64,000 nucleotides of DNA, from assembly GCF_029887935.1 (NCBI RefSeq), contig NZ_JARXRO010000011.1, forward strand, positions 33,485 through 97,484, read 5' to 3'. Below are positions 30,967 to 40,016 of this stretch, one piece after another. Numbering within the stretch: position 1 is the stretch's first letter; each line of letters starts with the position of its first letter. Source of the stretch: Luteimonas kalidii. Lineage in GTDB: Bacteria > Pseudomonadota > Gammaproteobacteria > Xanthomonadales > Xanthomonadaceae. The notes beneath the pieces were generated by a model. It saw only the letters and a list, made by a program, of their open reading frames with translations. It was not told where the DNA came from and ran no database searches. The position numbers and the translations under genes were made by a program.

Positions 30967-32691
30967 TCAGTCCTTGGTCACCCGGTTGATCTCCGCCAGG
31001 CTGGTCATCCCCTTCTTCACCTTGAGCAGGGCCGACTGGCGCAGGTCGCGCACGCCCGAGCGCTGGGCAGCCTCGGCGATCTGCAGGGCGTTGCCGCCCT
31101 CCAGGATGATGGTGGCGATCTCGTCGGTCATCGGCATGACCTGGTAGATGCCGGTCCGGCCCTTGTAGCCGTTGGTGCAGTCGTCGCAGCCGGCGGCCTC
31201 GAACACGGTGAAGCCCTCGTTGATCTCCTTCTCTGTGTAGCCCTCGGCCAGCAGCGCGTTGTCCGGGATCTGCACCGGTTTCTTGCATTTTTCGCACAGC
31301 CGCCGCGCCAGGCGCTGGGCGATCACGAGCGTCACCGAGCTGGTGATGTTGTAGGGCGCGATGCCCATGTTCATCAGGCGCGAGATGGTCTGGGGGCCGT
31401 CGTTGGTGTGCAGGGTGGAGAGCACCATGTGGCCGGTCTGGGCAGCCTTGATCGCGATCTCGGCGGTTTCCAGGTCGCGGATCTCGCCGACCATGATGAT
31501 ATCGGGATCCTGGCGCAGGAAGCTGCGCAACGCGGCGGCGAAGGTCATGCCACGGCGCTCGTTCTGCTGCACCTGGTTCACGCCGGGCAGGCGGATTTCG
31601 ACCGGGTCCTCGACCGTGGAGATGTTGCGGATCTCGTCGTTGAGCATGCCCAGCGCCGTGTACAGCGAGACCGTCTTGCCCGAGCCGGTGGGGCCGGTGA
31701 CCAGCACCATGCCGTACGGCTTGTGGATCGCCTCCTCGAACAGCTTCTGCTGGTCGGGCTCGTAGCCCAGCTTGTCGATGCCCAGCTTGGCCGCGCTGGC
31801 GTCGAGGATACGCAGCACCACCTTCTCGCCGAACAGGGTGGGCAGGGTACTGACGCGGAAGTCGATCTGCTTGGTCTTGCTCAGGTTGAGCTTGATGCGG
31901 CCGTCCTGCGGGATCCGCTTCTCGGCGATGTCCAGCTGCGCCATCACCTTCAGGCGCGCGGTGATGCGCGAATTGAGCTTGACCGGCATCTTCGCCGACT
32001 GCTTGAGGATGCCGTCCACGCGCAGGCGCACGCGGTAGTCGGTTTCGTAGGGCTCGAAGTGGATGTCGGACGCGCCGCGCTTGATGGCGTCGATCAGCAC
32101 CTTGTTGACGAACTTGACGATCGGCGCGTCGTCCTTGCCCTCGGCGCCGGTGTCGCGGGATTCGTCCTCGCTCCCGGCCTCGACGTCGAGGTTCTCAAGG
32201 CCGTCCGAATCGTCCAGCGCATCGCCGAAGGCATCCGATGCCTGCATCCACAGCTCGAGCGTGCGCCGGATGGTGTCCTCGTCCACCAGGATCGGCTCGA
32301 CCACCAGGTTGGTGTGGAACTTGATCTCGTCCAGGGCATGGCTGTTGGTCGGGTCGGAGGTGGCCACGAACAGCTTGGCCCCGCGCTTGTACAGCGGCAG
32401 GATGTGGTGCTTGTTGAGCAGGTCCTCGCTGACCAGCTTCACCGCGCTGAACGAGGCGTCCATGGCCGAGGGGTCGAACACCGGCATGCCGAACTCGATC
32501 GAGTTCGCCGCCGCCATCTGGGCGGAACTGACCAGCTTGTGCTCGCGCAGGTAGGCCGCCACCTGCTTGCGCTCGGTCGTGGCCTTGTCCAGCGCCTCGC
32601 GGGCGGCCGCCTCGTCCAGCGCCCCGTCCATGACCAGGCGGCGTGCAATGCCGGTGATGCCGACGAGGTTGGGGGTGGCGACAGCGTTCAT
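30967..32691 (-). CDS. pilB: Type IV pilus extension ATPase PilB
   Basis: 574 residues. An N-terminal MshEN/T2SSE-N domain (to about 150) precedes the GspE-type motor. Walker A is GPTGSGKT, the Asp box around STVEDPVEI, Walker B IIMVGEIRDLETAEIA, the His box STLHTNDGP, and a tetra-cysteine zinc site CEKCKK...CDDC. It powers pilus extension through PilC. The ATG at 32691 has a very strong ribosome site, GAGGAGGT. 206 bases separate it from pilC. In the Xanthomonas clusters I recall, pilA lies close to pilB/pilC and pilR. Here the pilins lie 14 kb away, beyond the glycan genes. Confidence 0.97.
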   Translation of the reverse strand: MNAVATPNLVGITGIARRLVMDGALDEAAAREALDKATTERKQVAAYLREHKLVSSAQMAAANSIEFGMPVFDPSAMDASFSAVKLVSEDLLNKHHILPLYKRGAKLFVATSDPTNSHALDEIKFHTNLVVEPILVDEDTIRRTLELWMQASDAFGDALDDSDGLENLDVEAGSEDESRDTGAEGKDDAPIVKFVNKVLIDAIKRGASDIHFEPYETDYRVRLRVDGILKQSAKMPVKLNSRITARLKVMAQLDIAEKRIPQDGRIKLNLSKTKQIDFRVSTLPTLFGEKVVLRILDASAAKLGIDKLGYEPDQQKLFEEAIHKPYGMVLVTGPTGSGKTVSLYTALGMLNDEIRNISTVEDPVEIRLPGVNQVQQNERRGMTFAAALRSFLRQDPDIIMVGEIRDLETAEIAIKAAQTGHMVLSTLHTNDGPQTISRLMNMGIAPYNITSSVTLVIAQRLARRLCEKCKKPVQIPDNALLAEGYTEKEINEGFTVFEAAGCDDCTNGYKGRTGIYQVMPMTDEIATIILEGGNALQIAEAAQRSGVRDLRQSALLKVKKGMTSLAEINRVTKD

Positions 32692-32826
32692 GGGGGACCT
32701 CCTCAGGTAGGGCGACTGTACCGCAAGCATTTCGTGTGCCATAGCGACCGGCGCCACGGTCCCGCCGGCAAGTGGCCGACGGGCGCCACGGTTTCGGCTA
32801 CCCTTTCACGGCCAGAAGGGGAGCCC

Positions 32827-33678
32827 ATGCAAGTTTCCGTCATCCTGCCTGCCAAGAACGAGGCCGAAGGCCTGCGCCAGACCCTCCCGCGCCTGCGGGC
32901 GGCCCAGCCCGACGCCGAGCTGATCGTGGTGGACGATGGCTCCAGCGACGACACCGCTGCCGTGGCCGCCGAGTTCGGCGCCAGGGTTCTGACGAGCCCG
33001 TACCCGATGGGCAACGGCGCGGCGATCAAGCGTGGTGCACGGGCAGCCACCGGTGATGTCCTGGTGTTCATGGATGCCGATGGGCAGCATGATCCGGGCT
33101 GTATCGAAGCGCTGTTGTCCAAGCTGGCCGAAGGCTATGACATGGTGGTCGGCTCTCGCGATTGGGCGGGGCAGGCAGGGGCGCATCGAGGTGCGGCCAA
33201 TGCTTTCTACAACTGGCTGGCCAGCCGGATGACTGGCTTCGCGGTGAGGGACCTGACCTCGGGGTTCCGTGCAGTCCGCGCCGAGCGCTTCCGGGAGTTC
33301 CTGTACCTATTACCGAATGGCTTCAGCTATCCCACCACCAGCACGATGGCGTTTTTTCGCAACGCCTATCCGGTGGCCTACATTCCGATCCCGGTTGCCA
33401 AGCGCATCGGCAGGAGCCACCTACGCCCGCTGCGCGACGGCATCCGCTTCCTGCTGATCATCTTTCGCATCGCCACCCTGTACTCACCGCTCAAACTATT
33501 CGCACCCACTGCGGCGACGTTCTTTTTGCTGGGGCTAGGCTGGTACGCCTGGACGCTTACAACGGAAGGCCGCTTCACCAACATGAGCGCACTTTTAATG
33601 AGCGCATCGGTCATCGTGTTCCTGATTGGGTTGATCTCGGAGCAGATTACCAGTCTGACCTACCGTCGAACGAACTGA
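32827..33678 (+). CDS. GT2 glycosyltransferase of the polyprenyl-phosphate (DPM/ArnC-like) type
   Basis: 283 residues. Residues 1-210 are a GT2 domain with VVDDGSSDDT, the D83-A-D85 metal motif and TSGFRAVRAERF. Two membrane segments follow (about 217-240 and 252-275). This architecture fits enzymes that load undecaprenyl phosphate with one sugar (dolichol-P-mannose synthase or ArnC relatives). The sugar cannot be read from sequence. It is divergent from pilB with 135 bases between them and has AAGGGGAGCCC ahead of the ATG. It is a natural source of lipid-linked sugar for the GT-C proteins at 42203-45957, which is inference. Confidence 0.87.
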   Translation: MQVSVILPAKNEAEGLRQTLPRLRAAQPDAELIVVDDGSSDDTAAVAAEFGARVLTSPYPMGNGAAIKRGARAATGDVLVFMDADGQHDPGCIEALLSKLAEGYDMVVGSRDWAGQAGAHRGAANAFYNWLASRMTGFAVRDLTSGFRAVRAERFREFLYLLPNGFSYPTTSTMAFFRNAYPVAYIPIPVAKRIGRSHLRPLRDGIRFLLIIFRIATLYSPLKLFAPTAATFFLLGLGWYAWTLTTEGRFTNMSALLMSASVIVFLIGLISEQITSLTYRRTN

Positions 33679-33700
33679 TTGTCGCGCCGGATTCCGCCTC

Positions 33701-34870
33701 ATGAAGCAGATTCGCAGCAAAGCTGACCTCGCGATCAATGGAGCACCGCCAGCATTTGCGGAGCCCCTGCATGTTGGGCGGCCCAATATGGGCGAGCGGG
33801 ACGCTTTCATGCGGCTGGCAACCGAGATCTATGATCGACGCTGGCTAACCAATAATGGACCGCTCGTACAGGAGCTTGAGCAGCGAATCGGAAAGCGGCT
33901 AGGCGTGCGGAACTGCGTCGCGATGTGCAACGGCACCGTCGCTCTCGAGATCGCCATCCGTGCCTTGGGGTTGGAAGGCGAGGTCATTGTGCCTTCCTAC
34001 ACTTTCATTGCCACTGCCCACGCACTTCATTGGCAGGCGATTACACCGGTTTTTGCGGATATCGACCCGACAACGCATAACCTAGATCCCGATGCCGTGC
34101 GGCGCATGATCACGCCGCGGACCACTGGCATCATTGGAGTGCATCTGTGGGGCCGGCCTGGACCGGTCGACCAATTGCAAGACCTTGCTGACGAACACGG
34201 GTTGCAGCTGATGTTCGATGCAGCGCATGCTTTCGATTGTAGCCTTGGAAGCCGCAAGGTCGGCGGTTTCGGGCGGTGCGAAGTGCTCAGTTTCCACGCG
34301 ACGAAAGTGTTTAACACCTTTGAGGGTGGAGCTGTAGTCACTGACGATGATGAGCTGGCCGAGGCCATGCGCCTGATGCGCAATTTCGGCTTCGTCGGTT
34401 ACGACGACGTCATCCATCCAGGAACGAACGGCAAGATGCCGGAGATCAACGCGGCCATGGGATTGGTTAACCTCGACGCTATGCCAGATTTCGTTGAGGC
34501 GAATCGCAGGAATCATCGTGCCTATGCCTTAGGTCTTAACGGGATAGATGGGATAAGCCTTCTCGGTTATGACGAATGCAATGATCCCAACTACCAGTAC
34601 GTCGTGATTGAGGTGCATGATGACTACCCGAAGAGCCGCGACCAGATCGTCGCCGGACTACAAGCGGAGAATATCCTGGCACGCAAGTATTTCTGGCCAG
34701 GCTGCCATCGCATGAAGCCTTACCGGGATCTGTATCCTCACGCAGGCCTGCTGTTGCCCCAAACCGATAGGCTGGCAGGTAGTGTCCTGGTATTGCCGAA
34801 TGGTTCCGCAATCTCATCGGACGACATCGAGTTGGTCGCCTCGGCCATTCGAATGCTTCGCACTCAATGA
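33701..34870 (+). CDS. DegT/DnrJ/EryC1-family sugar aminotransferase, VioA-like
   Basis: 389 residues. FDAAHAF (about 172-178) and SFHATKVFNTFEGG with the PLP lysine at 202 define the family. The ATKxFNTFEGG form is the one I associate with VioA/FdtB-type enzymes acting on dTDP-4-keto- or 3-keto-6-deoxyhexoses. Such enzymes make dTDP-4-amino-4,6-dideoxyglucose or a related amino sugar. The next gene, joined by ATGA, is an acyltransferase that would N-acylate it. The gene is visibly lower in G+C than the pil genes, suggesting acquisition. The exact sugar is unknown, and rmlA/rmlB, which would supply the nucleotide sugar, are not in the window. Confidence 0.88.
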   Translation: MKQIRSKADLAINGAPPAFAEPLHVGRPNMGERDAFMRLATEIYDRRWLTNNGPLVQELEQRIGKRLGVRNCVAMCNGTVALEIAIRALGLEGEVIVPSYTFIATAHALHWQAITPVFADIDPTTHNLDPDAVRRMITPRTTGIIGVHLWGRPGPVDQLQDLADEHGLQLMFDAAHAFDCSLGSRKVGGFGRCEVLSFHATKVFNTFEGGAVVTDDDELAEAMRLMRNFGFVGYDDVIHPGTNGKMPEINAAMGLVNLDAMPDFVEANRRNHRAYALGLNGIDGISLLGYDECNDPNYQYVVIEVHDDYPKSRDQIVAGLQAENILARKYFWPGCHRMKPYRDLYPHAGLLLPQTDRLAGSVLVLPNGSAISSDDIELVASAIRMLRTQ

Positions 34871-35517
34871 TAGAAGGCGCGCCTCTGCAGAAACTACTAA
34901 TCGTCGGAGCCGGTGGCTCCGGGCGCGAGGTCGCCTGGCTCGCACGAGATGTTCACGGTGAACAGATAGGTTTGATGTTCGTAGTGGAGTCGCGCTATCT
35001 CGACACCAACACGGTCAATGGAGTCCCTGTCATTGCATTCGATTCACTTTCTAGGGATCGTTCGCACTACATAGTCGCGGTCGGCGATATCGTTACGCGC
35101 CGCCGCCTAGTCGCGGAATGCGAGGCCCGAAAACTCACCGCTGTGACATTGGTGCACCCCGCAGTAGCTCGATCAAATCTGGTCGATATTGGCATTGGAT
35201 CGATTGTTTGTGCCGGCGCTATCATTACCACTAACGTGCGTATTGGTCGACACGTACATATAAATATCGGTTGCACACTTAGTCACGATGTTATGCTTGG
35301 CGATTTTGCCACCCTGTCACCGGGCGTGCATATATCCGGACACGTGCATGTAGGGGAAGGCGTACTAATAGGTACAGGCGCAAACATTATAAACGGGAAG
35401 TCTGGAACTCCACTTGTCATCGGTGACGGAGCCGTCATCGCGGCCGGGGCGTGCGTGATCCGAGATGTCGAAGCCGGAGCAACGGTCGCCGGCGTGCCTG
35501 CGCTAAGCAAACCGTGA
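34867..35517 (+). CDS. NeuD/PglD/VioB-like sugar N-acyltransferase (left-handed beta-helix)
   Basis: 216 residues. The N-terminal half is the small Rossmann-like PglD domain (LLIVGAGGSGREVAWLA). From about residue 95 hexapeptide repeats build a left-handed beta-helix (VDIGIGSIVCAGAIITTNVRIGRHVHINIG...). His at TLSHDVMLGDF fits the catalytic base. It is expected to acetylate, or otherwise acylate, the amino group made by the preceding aminotransferase. The start overlaps that gene's stop (ATGA). This is among the lowest G+C coding stretches here: 24 of 60 bases are G or C at 35221-35280. Confidence 0.88.
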   Translation: MIEGAPLQKLLIVGAGGSGREVAWLARDVHGEQIGLMFVVESRYLDTNTVNGVPVIAFDSLSRDRSHYIVAVGDIVTRRRLVAECEARKLTAVTLVHPAVARSNLVDIGIGSIVCAGAIITTNVRIGRHVHINIGCTLSHDVMLGDFATLSPGVHISGHVHVGEGVLIGTGANIINGKSGTPLVIGDGAVIAAGACVIRDVEAGATVAGVPALSKP

Positions 35518-35602
35518 AGCCTCTTTTTCAGCCGCGGGAGACGCGCGTATCTCTAGGGGCGCGTCAAGATACTTTGATTCTTTTGACCTATGCTGCTCCA
35601 CG

Positions 35603-37093
35603 ATGATCGCAAAACAGAGCGACCCTGCGTCATTTGCGCATCGCGCCGCCAACGCAGCATGGTGGAGTGTCTTGGAGATTGCGGCGCGCTACGGCGTGCA
35701 GTTCGTCATCATGGTGGTGTTGGCTCGCCTTTTGCGGCCGGTCGATTTCGGACTGCTGGCTATGCTGTTGGTCTTCACCACGTCTGCTGCGCTACTTGTC
35801 GAGGGTGGCCTAGGTAGCGCATTGGTACAGAAGCAGGACACCAGCGCCGACGACGAAACAAGTGTATTTTTCGTGAACCTCGCTGCGGGTTGCGCACTCG
35901 CGGCATTGTTGTGGGTGCTCGCGCCGTCGATCGCGCAGTTCTACTCGCAACCGGTTCTGGTGCCCCTGCTTCATCTGTTGTTGTGGGTTCTGCCGCTTGG
36001 AGCGCTTGCCGCAGTCCCCAATGCGCTGTTGAGCAAGCGACTGGATTTCCGTACCCGCTCCACGGCGGAGTTGATCGCCTCACTGGGCTCGGGCGCGCTG
36101 GCGCTTTGGCTGGCTTGGCGGGGGCACGGGGTCTGGAGCCTGGCCTGGCAGATCATCTGCGGAGCTGCACTGCGTGCAGTTTTGTTGTGGATGTTGTCCG
36201 GGTGGCGCCCACGCGGCCGCTTCGAGCGGAGGGCGTTCGCCGGATTGTTCCGTTTCGGTGGATTCCTGTTGTTGGCAAACCTACTCAATGTGTTCTCAGT
36301 TCGGCTCCAGTCGCTACTGATCGGCCGTCTGTTCGACGCCAGAGCCCTCGGCCTCTATACGATGGCGCAGGAAACCCAGCAGGCACCAGCGCAGTTTATG
36401 AGCAGCCTGCTCAACCGCGTCGGCTTACCGATTTTTTCTGTTGTTGCTACGCAGCCCGTAAAGCTGGCGCGTGCCTTGAGGCTTTCCTTGCGTCTTTCCA
36501 TGTTCGTATTCCTGCCGAGCATGGCTGCTATCGCCGCGATGGCTAACCCGCTGATTACCGTTCTGTATGGCCCAGCTTGGTTGCCTTCGGCCCCTATGCT
36601 GTCAGTACTAGCTTTAGCGGCGGCATTCTGGCCACTGCACATCCTGAACTTGGCGGCAATCAGCGCGGGAGGCCGTTCCGAGATTGTGCTGAGACTGGAG
36701 ATTGTCAAGGCGCTTGTTTCAATTCCCCTGATCCTGGTTGCGAGCCATTTCGGGGTGCTGGCGATAGCATGGGCGGTATTGCTTTCGAGTCTCTTATGCG
36801 TGGTGATCAATACGTGGTACTCGCGAACTCTGCTCGGCTGTGGCACACGCGAACAGTTGATTGAGTTGGCGCCTATTGTTCTGCTCAGCTTGGCATCGGG
36901 TGGATTAGCTTGGCTAGCATCGAATCTGGTGCCTAGCGCTCCAGCCAAGCTCACTACTGGATTACTGGCGATGAGTGTGGCCTATGTCGGGTTGGCGGCC
37001 TCGCTCAGAATGCAAGCTTGGCAAGATTTGCTCGAGTTCCTGAGGACACTCCTTGGTGACCGTAATTCCGGGCAGGAAGGAAAGAGTCCATGA
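35603..37093 (+). CDS. Wzx-like oligosaccharide flippase (MATE/PST family)
   Basis: 496 residues, almost wholly hydrophobic, with about 12-14 membrane segments in the polysaccharide-transporter pattern (RAANAAWWSVLEIAARYGVQFVIMVVLARLLRPVDFGLLAM at the N-terminus). It resembles the WzxC-type translocases that turn undecaprenyl-diphosphate oligosaccharides to the periplasm. Here it would present a glycan to a periplasmic-face transferase. Its stop overlaps the next GT2 gene (ATGA). G+C is lower than the host core. The specificity is unknown. Confidence 0.9.
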   Translation: MIAKQSDPASFAHRAANAAWWSVLEIAARYGVQFVIMVVLARLLRPVDFGLLAMLLVFTTSAALLVEGGLGSALVQKQDTSADDETSVFFVNLAAGCALAALLWVLAPSIAQFYSQPVLVPLLHLLLWVLPLGALAAVPNALLSKRLDFRTRSTAELIASLGSGALALWLAWRGHGVWSLAWQIICGAALRAVLLWMLSGWRPRGRFERRAFAGLFRFGGFLLLANLLNVFSVRLQSLLIGRLFDARALGLYTMAQETQQAPAQFMSSLLNRVGLPIFSVVATQPVKLARALRLSLRLSMFVFLPSMAAIAAMANPLITVLYGPAWLPSAPMLSVLALAAAFWPLHILNLAAISAGGRSEIVLRLEIVKALVSIPLILVASHFGVLAIAWAVLLSSLLCVVINTWYSRTLLGCGTREQLIELAPIVLLSLASGGLAWLASNLVPSAPAKLTTGLLAMSVAYVGLAASLRMQAWQDLLEFLRTLLGDRNSGQEGKSP

Positions 37094-38034
37094 CGCGTCC
37101 GGTGATCAGCGTCTGTGTGGCGACTTATAATCAAGTTGGACTAATCGAGAGGTGTCTGCGCAGCATCCTGGAACAGGAGGTTGTCGCGGATGTGCAGGTC
37201 ATGGTGGGTGACGATGCGTCCACCGATGGAACAAGCGAGGTCCTAGAGAAGCTTGCAGCTGAGAATGGATCACGCCTGCTTCACCTTCGGCGCGCTCGAA
37301 ACATGGGCGCAATCGCGAATATTAGTGATTTGCTGGGCCGTGCTCAGGGAGACTTCATCGCACGAGTCGACGGTGACGACTTCTGGCTGCCTGGAAAGCT
37401 GTCGAGACAGCTTGAGTTCTTTGCGAATCATCCCGAATGCGATGCGGTCTATACCAATGCAATCACCGTAGATGCGTCAGGTATGAGGTGTGGGGTATTC
37501 AATGATGTCGGAGATGAGCAGATAGATCTTGCTAGATTGCTGCGGAGGGGTAACTTTCTTAACAACAGTTCTGTACTTTTCAGGGCGATGGACCGGCCGG
37601 GTTGGGCATCGTCTATCGAGCAGATCGACTATCAGGTGCATCTGTGGCAAGCGCAGCGTGGCCGGCTGGGGCATATTGGGGAGCCGCTGACGGCCTATCG
37701 GTTGAACTCGCAAGGCTCGATGATCTTGTCTGCGAACGCTCACGTGCGTGAACTGTACTGGCGGGCGATACAAAGTGTACCGCGCGACCTTGTTACTGAT
37801 GACGACTACGCGCACGGCATCACCGATTTCCTGCGACGGGTCTTCTTTCGATCAGTACGTACGCGTGATCCAGAGCTCCTTCGTACATGGGGCGCTCGCG
37901 TATACGCAGCCTCTCCTTATAGGACTGGGCGGACAACTGCCTTGGTAGTGGCAAACATCATGCGGATGATGGGCAAGATGCTCGTCGGCCAGCTACGCGG
38001 CCGAGATCACCGCAACGTGCTCTATCGGCGCTGA
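37090..38034 (+). CDS. GT2 family glycosyltransferase
   Basis: 314 residues. The GT-A fold begins at once (PVISVCVATYNQVGLIERCLRSIL), with GDDASTDGT at 40-48 and the D94-G-D96 metal motif in ARVDGDDFWLPGKL. No membrane segment, so it probably extends a lipid-linked glycan on the cytoplasmic face. It overlaps the flippase gene by 4 bases, which ties the two together. Donor and acceptor are not deducible. Confidence 0.88.
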   Translation: MTRPVISVCVATYNQVGLIERCLRSILEQEVVADVQVMVGDDASTDGTSEVLEKLAAENGSRLLHLRRARNMGAIANISDLLGRAQGDFIARVDGDDFWLPGKLSRQLEFFANHPECDAVYTNAITVDASGMRCGVFNDVGDEQIDLARLLRRGNFLNNSSVLFRAMDRPGWASSIEQIDYQVHLWQAQRGRLGHIGEPLTAYRLNSQGSMILSANAHVRELYWRAIQSVPRDLVTDDDYAHGITDFLRRVFFRSVRTRDPELLRTWGARVYAASPYRTGRTTALVVANIMRMMGKMLVGQLRGRDHRNVLYRR

Positions 38035-38052
38035 AACGAGCAAGGCATCGCC

Positions 38053-38823
38053 ATGCGGATCACAAAGATCATTTCTTACCTCGTTGCCGGATGGATCCCC
38101 GGTGGACGGCGCTGTTGCGTGATTTGCGGCCATCGTGTCTGGCGTTTCATGCCATATCGGTCGGGTTCCAAGGGGGTGGCGCCCCTCATGCAAGCACTCG
38201 ACGTCGTCGGCAGCGACGTGGACCACCACGAATGTCCACGTTGCGGCGCCCACGACCGGGAGCGACACTTGCTGCTGTACATGCAGACGACAGGCCTGTT
38301 AACAGATCTTGGTGGAATGCGCATCCTGCACTTCGCGCCTGAGAGACGACTTGCACGCCTGATCGCGGCGCGGTCGCCTGTTTCTTACGTGCAATGCGAC
38401 CTTTACCCGACTTCCCCAGAAGTCCGTAAGGTAGACATCGCAGCCATGCCCTTCTCGGATGAATCGTTCGACCTGGTCATGGCAAACCACGTGCTGGAGC
38501 ACGTGGATGACGACGCAAAGGCCGTACAGGAGATCAGCCGGGTACTGGCAAAGGGTGGGTGGGCGATCCTGCAGACGCCGTATAGCCCGGTGCTCCACAA
38601 GACCTGGTGTGACCATGGGGTCGTCGACGACATGGCACGTTTGCATGCCTACGGACAGGAAGACCACGTCAGGTTATTCGGCAGGGATATTGTCGAGCGC
38701 ATCTCGAGTTCGGGCTTGCGCCCGGAGACCGGGACGCACGCTGGACTGTTATCTGGCGTGGACCACTCGTTAGCCGGGGTGAATCCGAGGGAGCCGTTCT
38801 TCCTGTTCCGGAAACCAAGCTGA
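38053..38823 (+). CDS. SAM-dependent methyltransferase (type 11) with N-terminal zinc ribbon
   Basis: 256 residues. Cys22-x2-Cys25 and Cys61-x2-Cys64 (CPRCGAHDRERH) form an N-terminal zinc-ribbon-like module. The class I methyltransferase part follows: ILHFAPERRLARLIAA, CDLYP, VDIAAMPFSDESFDLVMANHVLEHVDDDAKAVQEI and GGWAILQTPYSPV. Methyltransferases of this build occur in polysaccharide clusters and may cap or modify a sugar. It is the last plus-strand gene of the island, 18 bases after the GT2. Substrate unknown. Confidence 0.87.
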   Translation: MRITKIISYLVAGWIPGGRRCCVICGHRVWRFMPYRSGSKGVAPLMQALDVVGSDVDHHECPRCGAHDRERHLLLYMQTTGLLTDLGGMRILHFAPERRLARLIAARSPVSYVQCDLYPTSPEVRKVDIAAMPFSDESFDLVMANHVLEHVDDDAKAVQEISRVLAKGGWAILQTPYSPVLHKTWCDHGVVDDMARLHAYGQEDHVRLFGRDIVERISSSGLRPETGTHAGLLSGVDHSLAGVNPREPFFLFRKPS

Positions 38824-38993
38824 GCCGTATCGTCGTCCGATCGAAGGTGCCGTTGGCCGTGCAGCTTCTTCACGGTCCAACGGAATGGGGCGCGCTGTCT
38901 CACAGGGGAGGCACCGCGTACGCTACTGATGCTTGGCCCATATTTTGTAGTCCGGTCCGGGACGACCGTGCACGAATGTCTGGAAGTTTTGCG

Positions 38994-40016
38994 TCAGGTG
39001 ACTTGCGGAAAACCATGCCTGACCAATAGTTGAAGTTTTCTTGGCATCCACGTGAAAGCGTATAGGTAGGTGCGTAGGCTGGCGCACCGCATTGCCTGTA
39101 GTCGGCGCCTCTGTGCTTTCAGCAAGGAGCGTTCATGCCAGGTGTCTCGCAGTGAAGGAGCGTAGATCTCCCGCCAGGGGCGCAGGCTGGTCTTTGCTAG
39201 CGTCAAGAGGGCGCCCTCAGCCGAAAGAGCGATCGAACATATGAGCAACCACGGCCATGCAAACATTGACGGCATGGTGATTGCGAGGACAGAAAGCCGA
39301 TTGCGTTCACTCAGGTAGCGTCGCCGATAGCGCGTATGCAGGCCCTGCGCATCCGCGCGGTTCCCGCCGAAGCTGGCGCCTTGCCGGTGGCGATACCCGT
39401 TGCGGTTCAGGCAGCGCACCGGCGTGCCCTGGAGCCGCGCGGCGCAGCACAGGTACATGTCCTCCGCGATGGAGCCGAACCAGTCCGGGAATCCTCCCAG
39501 TCGCGACCAGCATTCCCGCGGTATCCATAGACATGCGCCGATCACGTAGGCCACGTCCTCGCGCTCAGGATCCAGGTTGGGGACGGGGACGTGAAAGGGG
39601 TCCAGCAGGCATCCTCGGTCCACCAGCACACCGGTCATCCAGTCGTACTGGGGAAGCGTGAGGATCGCACCGTCTCCGCGATGCGCGGCATCGTCGAGCA
39701 GGGCGCACAGCGCGTCCGGCATTAATGCAGCATCATTGTTGAGCAGGAGCACGAATTCGCCCCGCGCCGCTTCGACCATCCGATTATTTGCGATGCAGAA
39801 GCCGACGTTCTCGCTGCTCGGAATGACCCTGACCTCCGGGTAGCGCTCACGAAGCAGGGCGAGCGATCCGTCCGTCGAGGCATCGTCATGGACGATGATC
39901 TCGGTGAGCGTAGACACGCCCTGCGCCAGTACAGAGTCGATGCAGTCGACCAACAGGTACTCACCATTGTAGTTGGCGATGCATACCGAGATTCGAGGGT
40001 TGGCGTTCGCACTCAT
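38994..40016 (-). CDS. GT2 family glycosyltransferase (rhamnosyltransferase-like)
   Basis: 340 residues. The GT-A fold starts RISVCIANYNGEYLLVDCIDSVL. Metal site NND in FVLLLNNDAALM and the GGFPDWFGSIAEDMYLCCA acceptor region are like WbbL-type rhamnosyltransferases. A hydrophobic stretch near residue 255 (FAWPWLLICSIALSAEGAL) may anchor it to the membrane. It is the last gene of the minus-strand glycan operon, overlapping the epimerase gene by ATGA. The 170 bases beyond it (38824-38993), between convergent genes, show no clear terminator. Confidence 0.88.
   Translation of the reverse strand: MSANANPRISVCIANYNGEYLLVDCIDSVLAQGVSTLTEIIVHDDASTDGSLALLRERYPEVRVIPSSENVGFCIANNRMVEAARGEFVLLLNNDAALMPDALCALLDDAAHRGDGAILTLPQYDWMTGVLVDRGCLLDPFHVPVPNLDPEREDVAYVIGACLWIPRECWSRLGGFPDWFGSIAEDMYLCCAARLQGTPVRCLNRNGYRHRQGASFGGNRADAQGLHTRYRRRYLSERNRLSVLAITMPSMFAWPWLLICSIALSAEGALLTLAKTSLRPWREIYAPSLRDTWHERSLLKAQRRRLQAMRCASLRTYLYAFTWMPRKLQLLVRHGFPQVT

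Noticed and set aside
35518-35602. A separate small gene between the acyltransferase and the flippase.
   Set aside because: Only 85 bases with no start and ribosome site that lead anywhere.
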